DNA from: Conexibacter sp.
GTDB lineage: Bacteria; Actinomycetota; Thermoleophilia; Solirubrobacterales; Solirubrobacteraceae
NCBI GenBank assembly: GCA_025964055.1
Contig: JAOPZP010000376.1
Location: 1 to 32,606 of the forward strand
Length of the DNA: 32,606 bases
Direction: 5' to 3'
Part shown: positions 1-7,847 of the stretch, piece by piece
Numbering within the stretch: position 1 is the first letter of the stretch
Layout of the letters: every line of letters starts with the position of its first letter
Notes under the pieces: generated by a model
Told to the model about the DNA's origin: nothing
Database searches by the model: none
What the model saw: the letters and a program-made list of their open reading frames with translations, nothing else
Program-made: the position numbers and the translations under genes

Positions 1-342
1 CAGGTGGTGGCCGCCGCCGATCGCGTAGCCGTTGATCCGGGCGATCGTGGGCTTGAGCGAAGCGCGCATGGCGGCGTAGAGCACCTTCATCTCAAGTTCG
101 CCACCGCGGTCTTCGAGCCAGCCGTCGGCCTCCGCGTTGACGTCACCGCCGGCGCAGAATGAACGATCGCCGGCGCCAGTGAGGATCACGACGCCGACGG
201 TCCGGTCGTCTCGTACCTGGCCGTAGGCGTGGGTCAGCTCGGCGAGCGTCTTGCCTGAGAAGGCGTTGAGCACCTCGGGCCGATTGATCGTGACGCGCGC
301 GACGCCGTCACCGGTCTCGTAGGTGATGTGCTCGTATTCCAT
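1..342 (-). CDS. BadI/MenB-like crotonase, partial (C-terminus beyond window)
   Basis: The first 114 residues of a crotonase-fold enzyme are visible; the reading frame runs off the left edge. It begins MEYEHITYETGDGVARVTIN and carries the oxyanion-hole segment GAGDRSFCAGGD (residues about 56-67) and GYAIGGGHHL at the edge. The pattern TGAGDRxFCxGGD plus KPxIARxxGYAIGGG is typical of 2-ketocyclohexanecarboxyl-CoA hydrolase (BadI) and of the related naphthoyl-CoA synthase (MenB). BadI hydrolytically opens a 2-keto-cyclohexane ring as its CoA thioester. I favour BadI because a BadH-like dehydrogenase lies at 19257-20012 and no menaquinone genes are visible. The ATG at 342 has a GGAG-type ribosome site just upstream. 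The gene is divergent from the operon starting at 481. The BadI/MenB choice is inference, because the diagnostic second half is missing. Confidence 0.8.
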   Translation of the reverse strand, partial: MEYEHITYETGDGVARVTINRPEVLNAFSGKTLAELTHAYGQVRDDRTVGVVILTGAGDRSFCAGGDVNAEADGWLEDRGGELEMKVLYAAMRASLKPTIARINGYAIGGGHHL

Positions 343-407
343 CGTCAGCTCCGTTTCCGACGGGGCGGCCCCGCCTGCTAGCCACTCGTGTGCGCAACGG
401 TGCGCAG

Positions 408-424
408 CTGTTTCAGAGAAACAG
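408..424. promoter_or_regulatory. 17-bp perfect inverted repeat (operator candidate)
   Basis: CTGTTTC and GAAACAG form a perfect 7-bp inverted repeat around a 3-bp centre. It ends exactly where a TATACT -10-like box (425-430) begins. This position, against the promoter of the crotonase/acyl-CoA dehydrogenase operon, is where a repressor dimer site would be expected. The bound protein is unknown. I did not notice the same palindrome elsewhere in the window. Confidence 0.5.
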
Positions 425-438
425 TATACTCATTGACC
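421..438 (+). promoter_or_regulatory. Shared AT-rich regulon element, copy 1
   Basis: The core GTATACT (424-430) followed by CATTGACC closely matches the copy at 30092 (GTGTACT followed by TATTGACC). The element also contains a plausible -10 box, TATACT, about 50 bases upstream of the GTG at 481. No good -35 is visible. It is one of ten related elements in the window. Confidence 0.55.
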
Positions 439-480
439 TCAGCCCTGCGGGGCGCGTCGAAGGCTCTCGGAAGGAGCAGG

Positions 481-1254
481 GTGAGCACGATCACGTTGCG
501 CATGGACGACGGGATTGCGTCGGTGACACTCGCCGACCCCGATCGACGCAACGCCATCAGCCTCGAGATGGTCGACGAGGTCGCTGCGGCGTTTGACGCT
601 ATCGAGGCGCAGGCTGACGTCCGGGCGGTCGTGGTGACCGGCGAGGGTAAGGCCTTCTGCGCGGGAGCCGACCTGGCCACGCTGGCCCGGGGCGACCGCG
701 CGGAGTACGAGCGCCTGTACGAGGCGTTCCTGCGTGTCGCCCGCTGCCCGCTCCCGACGCTCGCGGCGGTCAACGGCCCGGCCACGGGAGCCGGCCTCAA
801 CCTCGCGCTGGCCTGCGACGTGCGCCTGGCAGTGCCGGAGGCGCGCTTCGTGGCCCGGTTCCTCGACGTCGGCCTGCACCCGGGCGGGGGTCACACCTGG
901 ATGCTCCAGCGGGCGGTGGGCCCTCAGCGGGCAGCCGCGATGGTGCTGTTCGGGCAGGAGCTCGACGGCGCCATGGCCGTGGAGTGGGGGCTGGCGCTGC
1001 GGTGCGTCGACCGCGCCGAGCTGTTGCCGGAGGCGCTGGCCCTCGCGCGCCGCGCGGCGCCGATCCCGAGGGCGCTGCTGGAGCGCGTCAAGGAGACGCT
1101 CTCCGTCGTCGGCGTCTCGCCCACCTGCGCCCTCCGGGACGCGGTGGCGATCGAGGGCGCGGCCCAGGCGTGGTCGACCGAGCAGGACTTCTTTCGCCAG
1201 CGCATGGCCGCGGTGCAGGCGGCCGTGGCGTCGCGCACGAGCGTCGCGCCATGA
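481..1254 (+). CDS. Enoyl-CoA hydratase/isomerase-family protein lacking both catalytic glutamates
   Basis: This is a 257-residue crotonase-fold protein. I start it at GTG 481 because AAGGAG lies just before it (471-476) and because this gives the normal short N-terminal strand; the frame stays open upstream to 388 without a better site. The oxyanion-hole segment is FCAGADL, and the second Gly-rich turn is GPATGAGLNLALACD. Compared with rat enoyl-CoA hydratase, neither catalytic Glu is present: the segment reads RFLDVGLHPGGG instead of PExxLGxxPGAGG, and Ala replaces the second Glu. It is therefore unlikely to be a simple hydratase; isomerase, hydrolase or another crotonase chemistry is more plausible. 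Its stop overlaps the next gene's start (ATGA), so the three genes to 3481 form one operon. Confidence 0.85.
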   Translation: MSTITLRMDDGIASVTLADPDRRNAISLEMVDEVAAAFDAIEAQADVRAVVVTGEGKAFCAGADLATLARGDRAEYERLYEAFLRVARCPLPTLAAVNGPATGAGLNLALACDVRLAVPEARFVARFLDVGLHPGGGHTWMLQRAVGPQRAAAMVLFGQELDGAMAVEWGLALRCVDRAELLPEALALARRAAPIPRALLERVKETLSVVGVSPTCALRDAVAIEGAAQAWSTEQDFFRQRMAAVQAAVASRTSVAP

Positions 1255-2423
1255 CCGCCGGCGTCGAGACCCCAGCGCTCTTGCTGGCCGTCCCGGAGTT
1301 CGGCGCGGCGGCGCAGGAGCTTCGCCAGGACGTCCGGCGGTTCATCGACGAGGCGCGCGCGGCGGGCGACTTCGTGCCGCGCTGCGACGCCTGGTTGGCC
1401 GGCTTCTCGGCCGACTTCAGTCGCGAGCTCGGGCGCCGCGGCTGGATCGGGATGACCTGGCCTGCGCGCTACGGCGGCCACGAGCGCACGGCGCTCGAGC
1501 GCTTCGTCGTCGCGGAGGAGCTGCTCGCCGCCGGCGCGCCGGTGGCCGCGCACTGGATCGCCGACCGGCAGTCGGGTCCGCAGATCTACCGGCACGGCAC
1601 CGACGCCCAGCGGGAGCGCTTCCTCCCCGACATCGCCCGCGGCGTGTCGTACTTCTCGCTCGGCATGAGCGAGCCCGACAGCGGTTCGGACCTCGCGTCG
1701 GTGCGGACCACCGCGCGCCGCGTGAGCGGAGGATGGCGGCTCAACGGCACGAAGGTCTGGACGAGCCACGCCCATCACGCCCACTACGTCACGGTCCTCT
1801 GCCGCACCGCCGACAGCGAGCCGGGGAACCGTCACAGCGGCCTCAGCATCGTGATCGTGGATCTCGCCGCGCAAGGCGTCACGGTGCGACCGATCCAGCT
1901 CATCACGGGTGAGCACCACTTCAACGAGGTGACGTTCCAGGACGTCCTCGTCCCCGACGACATGCTGCTGGGAGAGGAGGGCGCGGGCTGGCGCCTGGTC
2001 ACGGCCGAGCTCTCGCTCGAGCGCTCGGGTCCGGAGCGCTTCCTGAGCACGTTCGCCCTGTTGCCGGAGCTGATGCGAATGCTCGGCCCGGAGGTCGGGG
2101 ACCGCGCCGCGGCCGAGATCGGGCGGTTGATCGCTGAGCTCTGCACGCTGCGCCAGATGTCGGCGTCGGTGGCCGCGATGATCGACGCCGGGCAGGATCC
2201 GGTCGCCGAAGCGGCGCTGGTGAAGGACCTCGGCACGCGGTTCGAGCAGCAGGTGCCGGAGGTCGTCCGCCTCGTGGCGCGCGCCGATGCCTCTGGCGAG
2301 GCGGGCGCGACGTTCGCAAGGCTGTTGTCCGAGGCGGTGCTCGCGGCTCCAGGGTTCACGCTGCGGGGCGGCACCACCGAGATTCTGCGCGGCATCACCG
2401 CGCGCGCCCTGGGGGTCCGATGA
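1251..2423 (+). CDS. Acyl-CoA dehydrogenase, catalytic-type subunit of a split pair
   Basis: This 390-residue flavoprotein of the acyl-CoA dehydrogenase superfamily oxidises an acyl-CoA at the alpha-beta bond using FAD. The start is the ATG overlapping the upstream stop. Visible marks are the FAD/substrate segment SLGMSEPDSGSDLAS (about 138-152), the WTSHAHHAHY strand, and the C-terminal RGGTTEILRGITARALGV. The Glu of the MCAD-type YEGT motif is Gly here. A candidate catalytic base is Glu257 in ELSLERS, the position used by isovaleryl-CoA dehydrogenase and by the ChsE4-type subunit. The next gene encodes a second acyl-CoA dehydrogenase-like subunit without such a Glu and overlaps by four bases, so an alpha2-beta2 heterotetramer of the mycobacterial steroid-side-chain type is likely. 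The substrate is unknown. Confidence 0.88.
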   Translation: MTAGVETPALLLAVPEFGAAAQELRQDVRRFIDEARAAGDFVPRCDAWLAGFSADFSRELGRRGWIGMTWPARYGGHERTALERFVVAEELLAAGAPVAAHWIADRQSGPQIYRHGTDAQRERFLPDIARGVSYFSLGMSEPDSGSDLASVRTTARRVSGGWRLNGTKVWTSHAHHAHYVTVLCRTADSEPGNRHSGLSIVIVDLAAQGVTVRPIQLITGEHHFNEVTFQDVLVPDDMLLGEEGAGWRLVTAELSLERSGPERFLSTFALLPELMRMLGPEVGDRAAAEIGRLIAELCTLRQMSASVAAMIDAGQDPVAEAALVKDLGTRFEQQVPEVVRLVARADASGEAGATFARLLSEAVLAAPGFTLRGGTTEILRGITARALGVR

Positions 2424-3481
2424 GTTACGAGCGGCGACTGTTGATCGAATCCGCGGCCGGGGTCATCGCACGCCACCGGCCGCCGCAGGAAGAGGACGCG
2501 TCGTGGAGTGCGCCGTTGTGGGATGCGCTTGAGGAACACGGGTTCACCCGGGTCTCGCTGCCCGAGGAGCTCGGAGGCACCGGCGGTGACCTGGCGGATG
2601 CGGCGGCGGTCGCGCGGCTGATCGGCCAGACCGCCGCCCCGGTGCCCCTCGCTGACACGGTGCTGGTCGGCGGCTGGCTCCTCGCCGAGGCGGGACTGCC
2701 GGTCGGCGACGGGCCGTGCCCGGCGGCGCCGTCGACGGACGGTGCGCGGCTCGAGCGTCGGCCGGGAGGCTGGCGGTTGACGGGAAGCCTTCCCCGCGTG
2801 CCGTGGGGCCGGTTCGCTGAGACGGTGGCCGTGCTGGCGGCGACCCCGGACGGGTGGGCGGTGGTGGCCGTCGACGCCGCTGACCTGACCGCCGCGGAGG
2901 CCGTCAACCTGGCAGGTGAGCCTCGCGACGACCTGATGGTGGACGCCGAGATCGACGCGGCTCGCGTCGCTCTGGCGCCGCCACACGTCGATGCCGCGGC
3001 GCTGCGTCGCCGCGGCGCGCTGGCCCGGGCACTGACCATCGCGGGATCACTCGACCAGGTCCTCGCTCTGACGGTGGCCTACGTGCGCGAGCGCGAGCAG
3101 TTCGGTCGCCCGATCGCCAAGTTCCAGGCCGTGCAGCAGCAGATCGCCGTGCTGGCGGGCGAGGTGGCCTCGGCCTCGGCCGCGGTCGATGCCGCGGTGT
3201 TGGCGGAGGCGCGGGGTGCCGCGCCATGGCCGGTCGCCGTGGCCAAGGCGGAGGCCAGCAGTGCCGCGGGGCGCGCGGCGGCCATCGCCCATCAGCTCCA
3301 CGGCGCGATGGGCTTCACCGACGAGTACGCGCTCCACCACCTGACCCGCAGGCTGTGGGCGTGGCGGGACGAGTTCGGCGACGAGAGCGAGTGGTGGATC
3401 GCGCTGGGCCGCGAGGCTGCCGCGGCAGGGCCCGAGCGGCTGTGGCACGTGGTGAGCGGCGCGGTCTCCCCAGCGGCCTGA
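2420..3481 (+). CDS. Acyl-CoA dehydrogenase, non-catalytic-type partner subunit
   Basis: This is a 353-residue acyl-CoA dehydrogenase superfamily protein, translationally coupled to the preceding subunit by an ATGA overlap. It has the N-terminal helical domain (EEHGFTRVSLPEELGGTGGD), a short divergent beta domain, and the C-terminal flavin-contact segment YVREREQFGRPIAKFQAVQQ. The QLHGAMGFTDEYALHHLTRR helix follows that segment. I see no Glu at either known catalytic-base position, and the central domain lacks the usual SEPxxGSD loop. Those traits match the non-catalytic member of heteromeric actinobacterial acyl-CoA dehydrogenases, which supplies half of a shared FAD site. It ends 19 bases before the convergent LLM oxidoreductase gene. 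Confidence 0.85.
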   Translation: MSYERRLLIESAAGVIARHRPPQEEDASWSAPLWDALEEHGFTRVSLPEELGGTGGDLADAAAVARLIGQTAAPVPLADTVLVGGWLLAEAGLPVGDGPCPAAPSTDGARLERRPGGWRLTGSLPRVPWGRFAETVAVLAATPDGWAVVAVDAADLTAAEAVNLAGEPRDDLMVDAEIDAARVALAPPHVDAAALRRRGALARALTIAGSLDQVLALTVAYVREREQFGRPIAKFQAVQQQIAVLAGEVASASAAVDAAVLAEARGAAPWPVAVAKAEASSAAGRAAAIAHQLHGAMGFTDEYALHHLTRRLWAWRDEFGDESEWWIALGREAAAAGPERLWHVVSGAVSPAA

Positions 3482-3500
3482 ACGCCGCTCGGGAACCCCG

Positions 3501-4544
3501 CTAGCCCGCCGCGGTCGGGACCACGACGTCGACGAGGCGCTCCACGTTCTGGGACGCACGCTCGGCAGCCAGCCCGAGGGCAGGTGCGTAGAGGATCACG
3601 TGGTCCAGCACCCCGTCGTACCGCTTGAGCGCTGCTCGGACCTGTCGAGGGGTGCCGGCGACCGCGATCGCGTCGATCATCGCGTCGGGCACCGCGGCGG
3701 ACATGGCCTTCAGGTCCCGTCGTGCGAAGGCCTCTCGGATCACCTCGGCCTCAGCGGCGAACCCCGCGGCCGCCAGCGGCCTGTCGTAGGTCTTGACCGA
3801 GGCGTAGAACGCGATCTGGGCCGCGGCGTCGCGGCGCGCCTGCTCCTCGTCGTCGTCGACGGCACAGATGACCATGCTGACGAGCTTCACGTCCTCGACG
3901 CGGCGTCCGGCGTGCTGGGTGCCCCTGGCGATCGCAGGGCGGACCACGTCGTCGACGTAGCGCGTGGTGAACAGCGGATGGCCCACGAGGCCGTCGGCGA
4001 CGCGCCCTGCCACCTCGATCATCCGTGGGTTGACCCCCGCCGTGTACACCGGGATGTGCGTGCGGATGGGCGGCGCGACGTCCCCGGTGGGCGACACGTC
4101 CACGTGGTAGAACCGGCCATCGTGCCGGACGCGGCCCTCGTGGATGCGCCACAGCTTGCGCAGGACCGTAACGAGCTCCTCCATGCGCACCGCGGGGGCG
4201 CTCGGATCCGCGCCGTGCCAGTCGCGGAGCATCCGCACCGTGCCATTGCCCAAGCCCAGCACCAGCCGGCCGCCGGAGAGGCTGTCGAGGCTGCGCGCGT
4301 CGGCCGCCAGGACGAGCGGCGTCCGTCCTACGCCGTAGAGGATCGAGCTGCCAAGACGGCACCGCGCCGTGCCGGTCGCCATCGCCGCCAGTGACACCGT
4401 CGCCGACATCGAGTACAGCTCGCTCGCCCAGACGGCCTCGACGCCGGCCGCGTCGGCCCTCGTAGCAAGCCGAACCGCCGCGGCGAGCTCGAGGCCGACC
4501 GTAGAGATGCCGTAGGTGGTCGTCCGTCGAAGTGGTCTGTTCAT
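3501..4544 (-). CDS. LLM-class (luciferase-like, probably F420-dependent) oxidoreductase
   Basis: This 347-residue luciferase-like monooxygenase-family protein has the TIM-barrel hallmarks: an N-terminal strand (YGISTVGLELAAAVRLA), WASELYSM, and the segment SLDSLSGGRLVLGLGNGT. Further on are a TxGVNPRMIEVAGRVADG stretch and a long C-terminal helical part. Such actinobacterial members commonly use F420 or FMN for hydride transfer or monooxygenation, including Baeyer-Villiger-type reactions in some relatives. The cofactor is not determined by what I can read. The ATG at 4544 follows a TATCAT box by eight bases on the minus strand, so the mRNA may be leaderless. The gene is divergent from the SDR at 4632 and shares the regulon element at 4548-4560. 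Confidence 0.85.
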   Translation of the reverse strand: MNRPLRRTTTYGISTVGLELAAAVRLATRADAAGVEAVWASELYSMSATVSLAAMATGTARCRLGSSILYGVGRTPLVLAADARSLDSLSGGRLVLGLGNGTVRMLRDWHGADPSAPAVRMEELVTVLRKLWRIHEGRVRHDGRFYHVDVSPTGDVAPPIRTHIPVYTAGVNPRMIEVAGRVADGLVGHPLFTTRYVDDVVRPAIARGTQHAGRRVEDVKLVSMVICAVDDDEEQARRDAAAQIAFYASVKTYDRPLAAAGFAAEAEVIREAFARRDLKAMSAAVPDAMIDAIAVAGTPRQVRAALKRYDGVLDHVILYAPALGLAAERASQNVERLVDVVVPTAAG

Positions 4545-4565
4545 GCAGGATAATGATACAACTAG
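4545..4565. promoter_or_regulatory. Shared AT-rich regulon element, copy 2, in a divergent promoter region
   Basis: GGATAATGATACA (4548-4560) fits the island-wide element. It lies between divergent genes, four bases from the start of the minus-strand LLM gene. On the minus strand it includes TATCAT, a likely -10 box. It is followed by the palindrome AACTAGTT (4558-4565). It could control both directions. Confidence 0.55.
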
Positions 4566-4631
4566 TTAGGCCTGTCGGACGCTCCGCGCGTTGACGATGA
4601 ACATCGGTGTCTCGGAAGGACTTCACCAAGC

Positions 4632-5396
4632 ATGAACCCCACAGGAAGCTCGGCGGTGGTCACCGGCGGGGCATCCGGCCTCGGGCTCGCCACGGTCCGC
4701 CGGTTGCTCGCCCAAGGAACGCGCGTCGTCATCGCCGACCTGCCGAGCTCCGCGGGCGCCGAGGTCGCGCGCGACCTCGGCGATCAGGCGCGCTTCGTCG
4801 CGGCCGACGTCCGCAGCGAGGCGCAGATGGAAGGTGTGTTCGACGTCGCCGAGAGCCAAGCACCTCTCCGGGTCCTGGTGCACTGCGCCGGGCGCGGGGG
4901 CCCCGTCCGCCTCGTCGACAAGGACGGCCGGCCGGGGTCGCTCGAGAAGTACGAGGAGCTCGTGCAGATCAACCTCGTCGGCACCTTCAACGCCCTGCGG
5001 CTCGCGGCTGCGCGCATGGCCCGCAACGATCCCGAGGACGGTGACCGGGGCGTCTGCGTCCTCACCGCGTCGGTCGCGGCCTGGGAGGGGCAGATCGGTC
5101 AGATCCCTTACGCGTCGGCGAAGGCCGGTGTGGTCGGGATGACCATCGTCGCGGCGCGCGACCTGGCGAGCAAGGCGATCCGCGTCTGCACGATCGCGCC
5201 CGGGACCTTCGACACGCCCATCCTCGCCCGGTTGTCGGAGGACGTGCGCGCGTCGCTGGCGACGAGCGTCCCGCACCCGAAGCGGCTGGGCGCGCCGGAC
5301 GAGTACGCGTCGCTCGCGCTGCACATCATCGACAACCCCATGCTCAACGGCGAGACGATCCGGCTCGACGGCGCCATTCGCATGGCGCCCCGCTGA
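4632..5396 (+). CDS. Short-chain dehydrogenase, type II 3-hydroxyacyl-CoA dehydrogenase-like
   Basis: This is a 254-residue classical SDR. The NAD-binding motif is TGGASGLG (residues 11-18), and the catalytic residues are Asn114, Ser147, Tyr160 and Lys164 (YASAK). The sequence closely follows mammalian HSD17B10-type 3-hydroxyacyl-CoA dehydrogenases. Shared marks are the NLVGTFNALRLAAARM segment, the TASVAAWEGQIGQ loop, APGTFDTP and the ending NGETIRLDGAIRMAPR. The expected reaction is NAD-dependent oxidation of a 3-hydroxyacyl-CoA, or of a steroid/alicyclic alcohol, as this family is promiscuous. The ribosome site GGAAGGA (4614-4620) sits before the ATG. The hydratase gene follows 25 bases downstream, giving a hydratase plus dehydrogenase beta-oxidation module. 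Confidence 0.9.
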   Translation: MNPTGSSAVVTGGASGLGLATVRRLLAQGTRVVIADLPSSAGAEVARDLGDQARFVAADVRSEAQMEGVFDVAESQAPLRVLVHCAGRGGPVRLVDKDGRPGSLEKYEELVQINLVGTFNALRLAAARMARNDPEDGDRGVCVLTASVAAWEGQIGQIPYASAKAGVVGMTIVAARDLASKAIRVCTIAPGTFDTPILARLSEDVRASLATSVPHPKRLGAPDEYASLALHIIDNPMLNGETIRLDGAIRMAPR

Positions 5397-5421
5397 GCGT
5401 CGGCCGAGGCACGGGTACCGC

Positions 5422-6189
5422 ATGTCCGCGAACGTCCTCTTCGAAGCCGCTGACGGCATCGCCATCGTCACGCTCAACCGCCCGTCGGCCTACAACGCCG
5501 TCGACTTGGCGACCGCCGAGGCGATCTCTGCCGCGCTCGACGAGCTCGACGGCCGCGACGACCTCAAGGCGGGCGTCATCACCGGCGCCGGCGGCAACTT
5601 CTGCGCCGGCATGGACCTCAAGGCGCTGGCGTCGACCGGCGAACGGCCGATCGTGGCGCCCCGCGGCGGGTTCGGCATCGTCGAGCAGCCGCCCGTCAAG
5701 CCGCTGATCGCCGCGGTGGAGGGCTACGCCCTGGGCGGCGGGTTCGAGATCGCGCTGGCCTGCGACCTCATCGTCGCGGCCTCCGACGCGCGGTTCGGCC
5801 TGCCCGAGGTCAAGCGCGGGCAGGCCGCGGCGGCCGGCGGCCTGGTCCGCCTGCCGCGTCGCATCCCCTACCACGTCGCCATGGAGGTCCTGCTCACCGG
5901 GGAGGCGCTCCCGCCCGAGCGGGCCCACCAGGTCGGGCTGGTCAATCGCCTGGTCGAGCCGGGGCAGGCCCTGGACGTGGCCGTGGAGCTGGCGGCGACG
6001 ATCGCCGCGAACGGGCCCGTGGCGGTCCGCGTCGCAAAACGCGTGGTCGTCGAGTCGCAGGACTGGCCGACCGACGAGGCATTTGATCGGCAGCGGCCGC
6101 TGGTGGATGCCGTGCGGTCCTCGGAGGACGCCCGCGAAGGCGCCCTGGCGTTCGTGGAGCGGCGCCTTCCCACGTGGAAGAACGCCTGA
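5422..6189 (+). CDS. Enoyl-CoA hydratase with both catalytic glutamates
   Basis: This 255-residue crotonase adds water to a trans-2-enoyl-CoA. The oxyanion-hole segment is NFCAGMDLKAL, and the second turn is GYALGGGFEIALACDL. Both residues expected of a true hydratase are present: the Glu in FGLPEVKRG and the Glu in YHVAMEVLLTGE. The middle segment AAAAGGLVRLPRRIP is characteristic of a subgroup of actinobacterial EchA proteins. The ATG at 5422 has only a weak purine stretch before it (GAGGCACGGG), consistent with translation after the SDR just upstream. It very probably pairs with the 3-hydroxyacyl-CoA dehydrogenase encoded upstream. Confidence 0.88.
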   Translation: MSANVLFEAADGIAIVTLNRPSAYNAVDLATAEAISAALDELDGRDDLKAGVITGAGGNFCAGMDLKALASTGERPIVAPRGGFGIVEQPPVKPLIAAVEGYALGGGFEIALACDLIVAASDARFGLPEVKRGQAAAAGGLVRLPRRIPYHVAMEVLLTGEALPPERAHQVGLVNRLVEPGQALDVAVELAATIAANGPVAVRVAKRVVVESQDWPTDEAFDRQRPLVDAVRSSEDAREGALAFVERRLPTWKNA

Positions 6190-6192
6190 GGA

Positions 6193-6214
6193 CATATTAG
6201 TGTAATCTTAATCC
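6193..6214 (+). promoter_or_regulatory. Shared AT-rich regulon element, copy 3
   Basis: ATATTAGTGTAATCTTAATC lies in the gap before the P450 gene, with core GTGTAAT at 6200-6206. Its left flank ATATTAGT matches the copies at 30004 (ATATCAGT) and 30086 (ATATGAGT). A GC hairpin follows at 6224-6240 in the presumed leader. Confidence 0.6.
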
Positions 6215-6223
6215 CGCTTTGCT

Positions 6224-6240
6224 CCTCGGTCCCGCCGAGG
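6224..6240 (+). other. Small hairpin in the P450 leader
   Basis: CCTCGG and CCGAGG form a perfect 6-bp stem with a 5-nt loop, between the regulon element and the ribosome site of the P450 gene. There is no T-run. It could be a weak terminator of the upstream operon or an mRNA 5'-end structure; I cannot tell which. Confidence 0.4.
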
Positions 6241-6279
6241 CTTGGTCCAGTCGCAAACACGCACGCGCGAAGGAGTCTC

Positions 6280-7527
6280 ATGAAAGACCGATACCTACTT
6301 TCGCCGGAGCTCATCTCCGATCCGTATCCGTACTTCGCGCAGCTCCGCAGCAGCGAGCCCGTGCACTGGAACGAGCGCCACCGGGCCTGGTTCCTGTCGC
6401 GCTACGACGACGTGGTCGGCGCCTTCCGGAGCCCGGATCTGACCGCGGACCGCATCACGCTGGTCTACGAGAAGCAGGCAGCGTCCAAGAAGGAGGAGCT
6501 GCAGCGCACCTTCGACATCATCCGAAGCAAGTGGTTCGGCTACATGGACCCGCCGGATCACACCCGGCTGCGCAAGCTCGTCCAGAAGTCGTTCTCGCCG
6601 GGGATGGTGCGCCGGCTCGAGGAGCACATCAACGAGTCGTGCGGGGAGCTGGCCGAGGGCCTGCAGAGCGCGCTCAGCACGGGCGAGTACATCGACTTCA
6701 TGGAGGTCTTCGCCCGGCCGCTGCCCGCCTTCGTGATCGCCGACATGCTCGGCGTTCCCCGCGCCGACCGGGAGCAGTTCGAGCGCTGGTCCTCCGAGCT
6801 CGTGCTGATGCTGTTCGGCGCCATGAACGCGCCCGACCGCGTCCAGCGCGCACATGTCGCGATGATGCAGCTCGAGGAGTACTTCCAGGGCCTCGTGAAG
6901 CTCTACGAGGGACGCGAGGCCGACAACGTCATCAGCCTGCTGCTGCGCGCCGAGGAGGAGGGCCGCGTCCTCAATCGGGACGAGATCACCGCCACCTGCA
7001 TCATGCTGCTCACGGCCGGCGACCATACGACGGCCAGCCTCCTGGGCAACACCGTGCTGGCCCTCTCCAGGAACCCGGAGCAGTACGACGAGCTGCGCGC
7101 GCGCCCGGAGCTGGTTCCGGCGGCAGTCGAGGAGTTCGTCCGCTTCGAAGGGCCCTTGAAGGTCACCGTCCGCGTGGCCAAGCGCCAGCACGAGATCCGC
7201 GGGACGACCATCTCGGAGGGCGACCGGATCTTCCTGCTGCAGGGCGCCGCCAACAGGGATCCCGAGCAGTTCCCCGATCCCGACACGCTCGACATCCATC
7301 GACACGCGCGGACGCACATCGGCTTCGGGCACGGCATCCACTTCTGCCTCGGAGCCGCCGTCGCGCGCCTGACCGCGGGGATCGCGGTCACCGCGCTCAT
7401 GACGCGCATGCCCAAGCTCGAGGTCGCCCCGGACGGCGTCGAGTGGGAGCCGTACCTGATCACGCGCAGCCTGCAGTCGCTGCGCGTTCGGGCGGTGCAG
7501 CAGGCGCAGCAGGGGCTCGCCGCATGA
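6280..7527 (+). CDS. Cytochrome P450 (bacterial class I)
   Basis: This 415-residue soluble P450 is normal in length and has no membrane anchor. The heme ligand is Cys356 in FGHGIHFCLGA, and the K-helix ExxR is Glu285-Phe-Val-Arg288. The I-helix reads TAGDHTT (245-251): the Thr is present, but the acidic residue normally right before it (Glu or Asp in AGxETT/AGxDTT) is His249, with an Asp one place earlier. The enzyme probably hydroxylates the pathway substrate or an intermediate. A ferredoxin overlaps its stop codon, and a ferredoxin reductase lies at 30171-31577, completing a three-component electron chain. The start ATG at 6280 has AAGGAG six bases upstream. The family resembles bacterial P450s acting on terpenoids, fatty acids or steroids; no subfamily is assigned. 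Confidence 0.95.
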   Translation: MKDRYLLSPELISDPYPYFAQLRSSEPVHWNERHRAWFLSRYDDVVGAFRSPDLTADRITLVYEKQAASKKEELQRTFDIIRSKWFGYMDPPDHTRLRKLVQKSFSPGMVRRLEEHINESCGELAEGLQSALSTGEYIDFMEVFARPLPAFVIADMLGVPRADREQFERWSSELVLMLFGAMNAPDRVQRAHVAMMQLEEYFQGLVKLYEGREADNVISLLLRAEEEGRVLNRDEITATCIMLLTAGDHTTASLLGNTVLALSRNPEQYDELRARPELVPAAVEEFVRFEGPLKVTVRVAKRQHEIRGTTISEGDRIFLLQGAANRDPEQFPDPDTLDIHRHARTHIGFGHGIHFCLGAAVARLTAGIAVTALMTRMPKLEVAPDGVEWEPYLITRSLQSLRVRAVQQAQQGLAA

Positions 7528-7787
7528 CCGAGGCTGCGCCGGCCTCCCGGCGGCCCGTATGGGTCGATCCCGCGGCGTGCGTGGGGTCGGGGTCGTGCGC
7601 GAACGTCGCCCCTGGCGTGTTTCGCATCGACGAGGAGTCGGGTGTTGCCGTCGTCGTCTCGCAGGACGGCGCGCCGGTCGCCGACGTCGAGGAGGCCATC
7701 GCCATCTGCCCGGTCGAGGCGATCGCCTACCTGGCCGCCGGCGCGGCTGACGCGCCGCCGTCGTCGCCGCAGGCCCGCGGGATTTGA
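7524..7787 (+). CDS. [3Fe-4S]-type ferredoxin, P450 redox partner
   Basis: This is an 87-residue ferredoxin whose ATG overlaps the P450 stop (ATGA). It has only three cluster cysteines: Cys19 and Cys25 in CVGSGSC, and Cys62 in ICPVEAI. The Cx5C spacing, with the usual second Cys missing, is the signature of single [3Fe-4S] ferredoxins that feed actinobacterial P450s. It would carry electrons from the FprA-type reductase at 30171-31577 to the adjacent P450. The tail after residue 70 is Ala/Pro rich and probably disordered. Its stop codon lies within the -35 box of the next promoter. Confidence 0.92.
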   Translation: MTEAAPASRRPVWVDPAACVGSGSCANVAPGVFRIDEESGVAVVVSQDGAPVADVEEAIAICPVEAIAYLAAGAADAPPSSPQARGI

Positions 7788-7821
7788 CACCCGGCTGCAA
7801 ATAGAATAATAATTACACTTA
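7784..7821 (+). promoter_or_regulatory. Promoter of the HyuA operon with regulon element copy 4
   Basis: A perfect TTGACA -35 (7784-7789) is followed after 18 bases by AATAAT (7808-7813), a good -10. The shared element lies reversed right over the -10 edge and presumed start point (ATTACAC 7812-7818; the other strand reads TAAGTGTAAT). A repressor bound here would block initiation. The -35 overlaps the end of the ferredoxin gene. Confidence 0.65.
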
Positions 7822-7847
7822 GCGTGTTTGCGACGGAGGAGAGCCAC

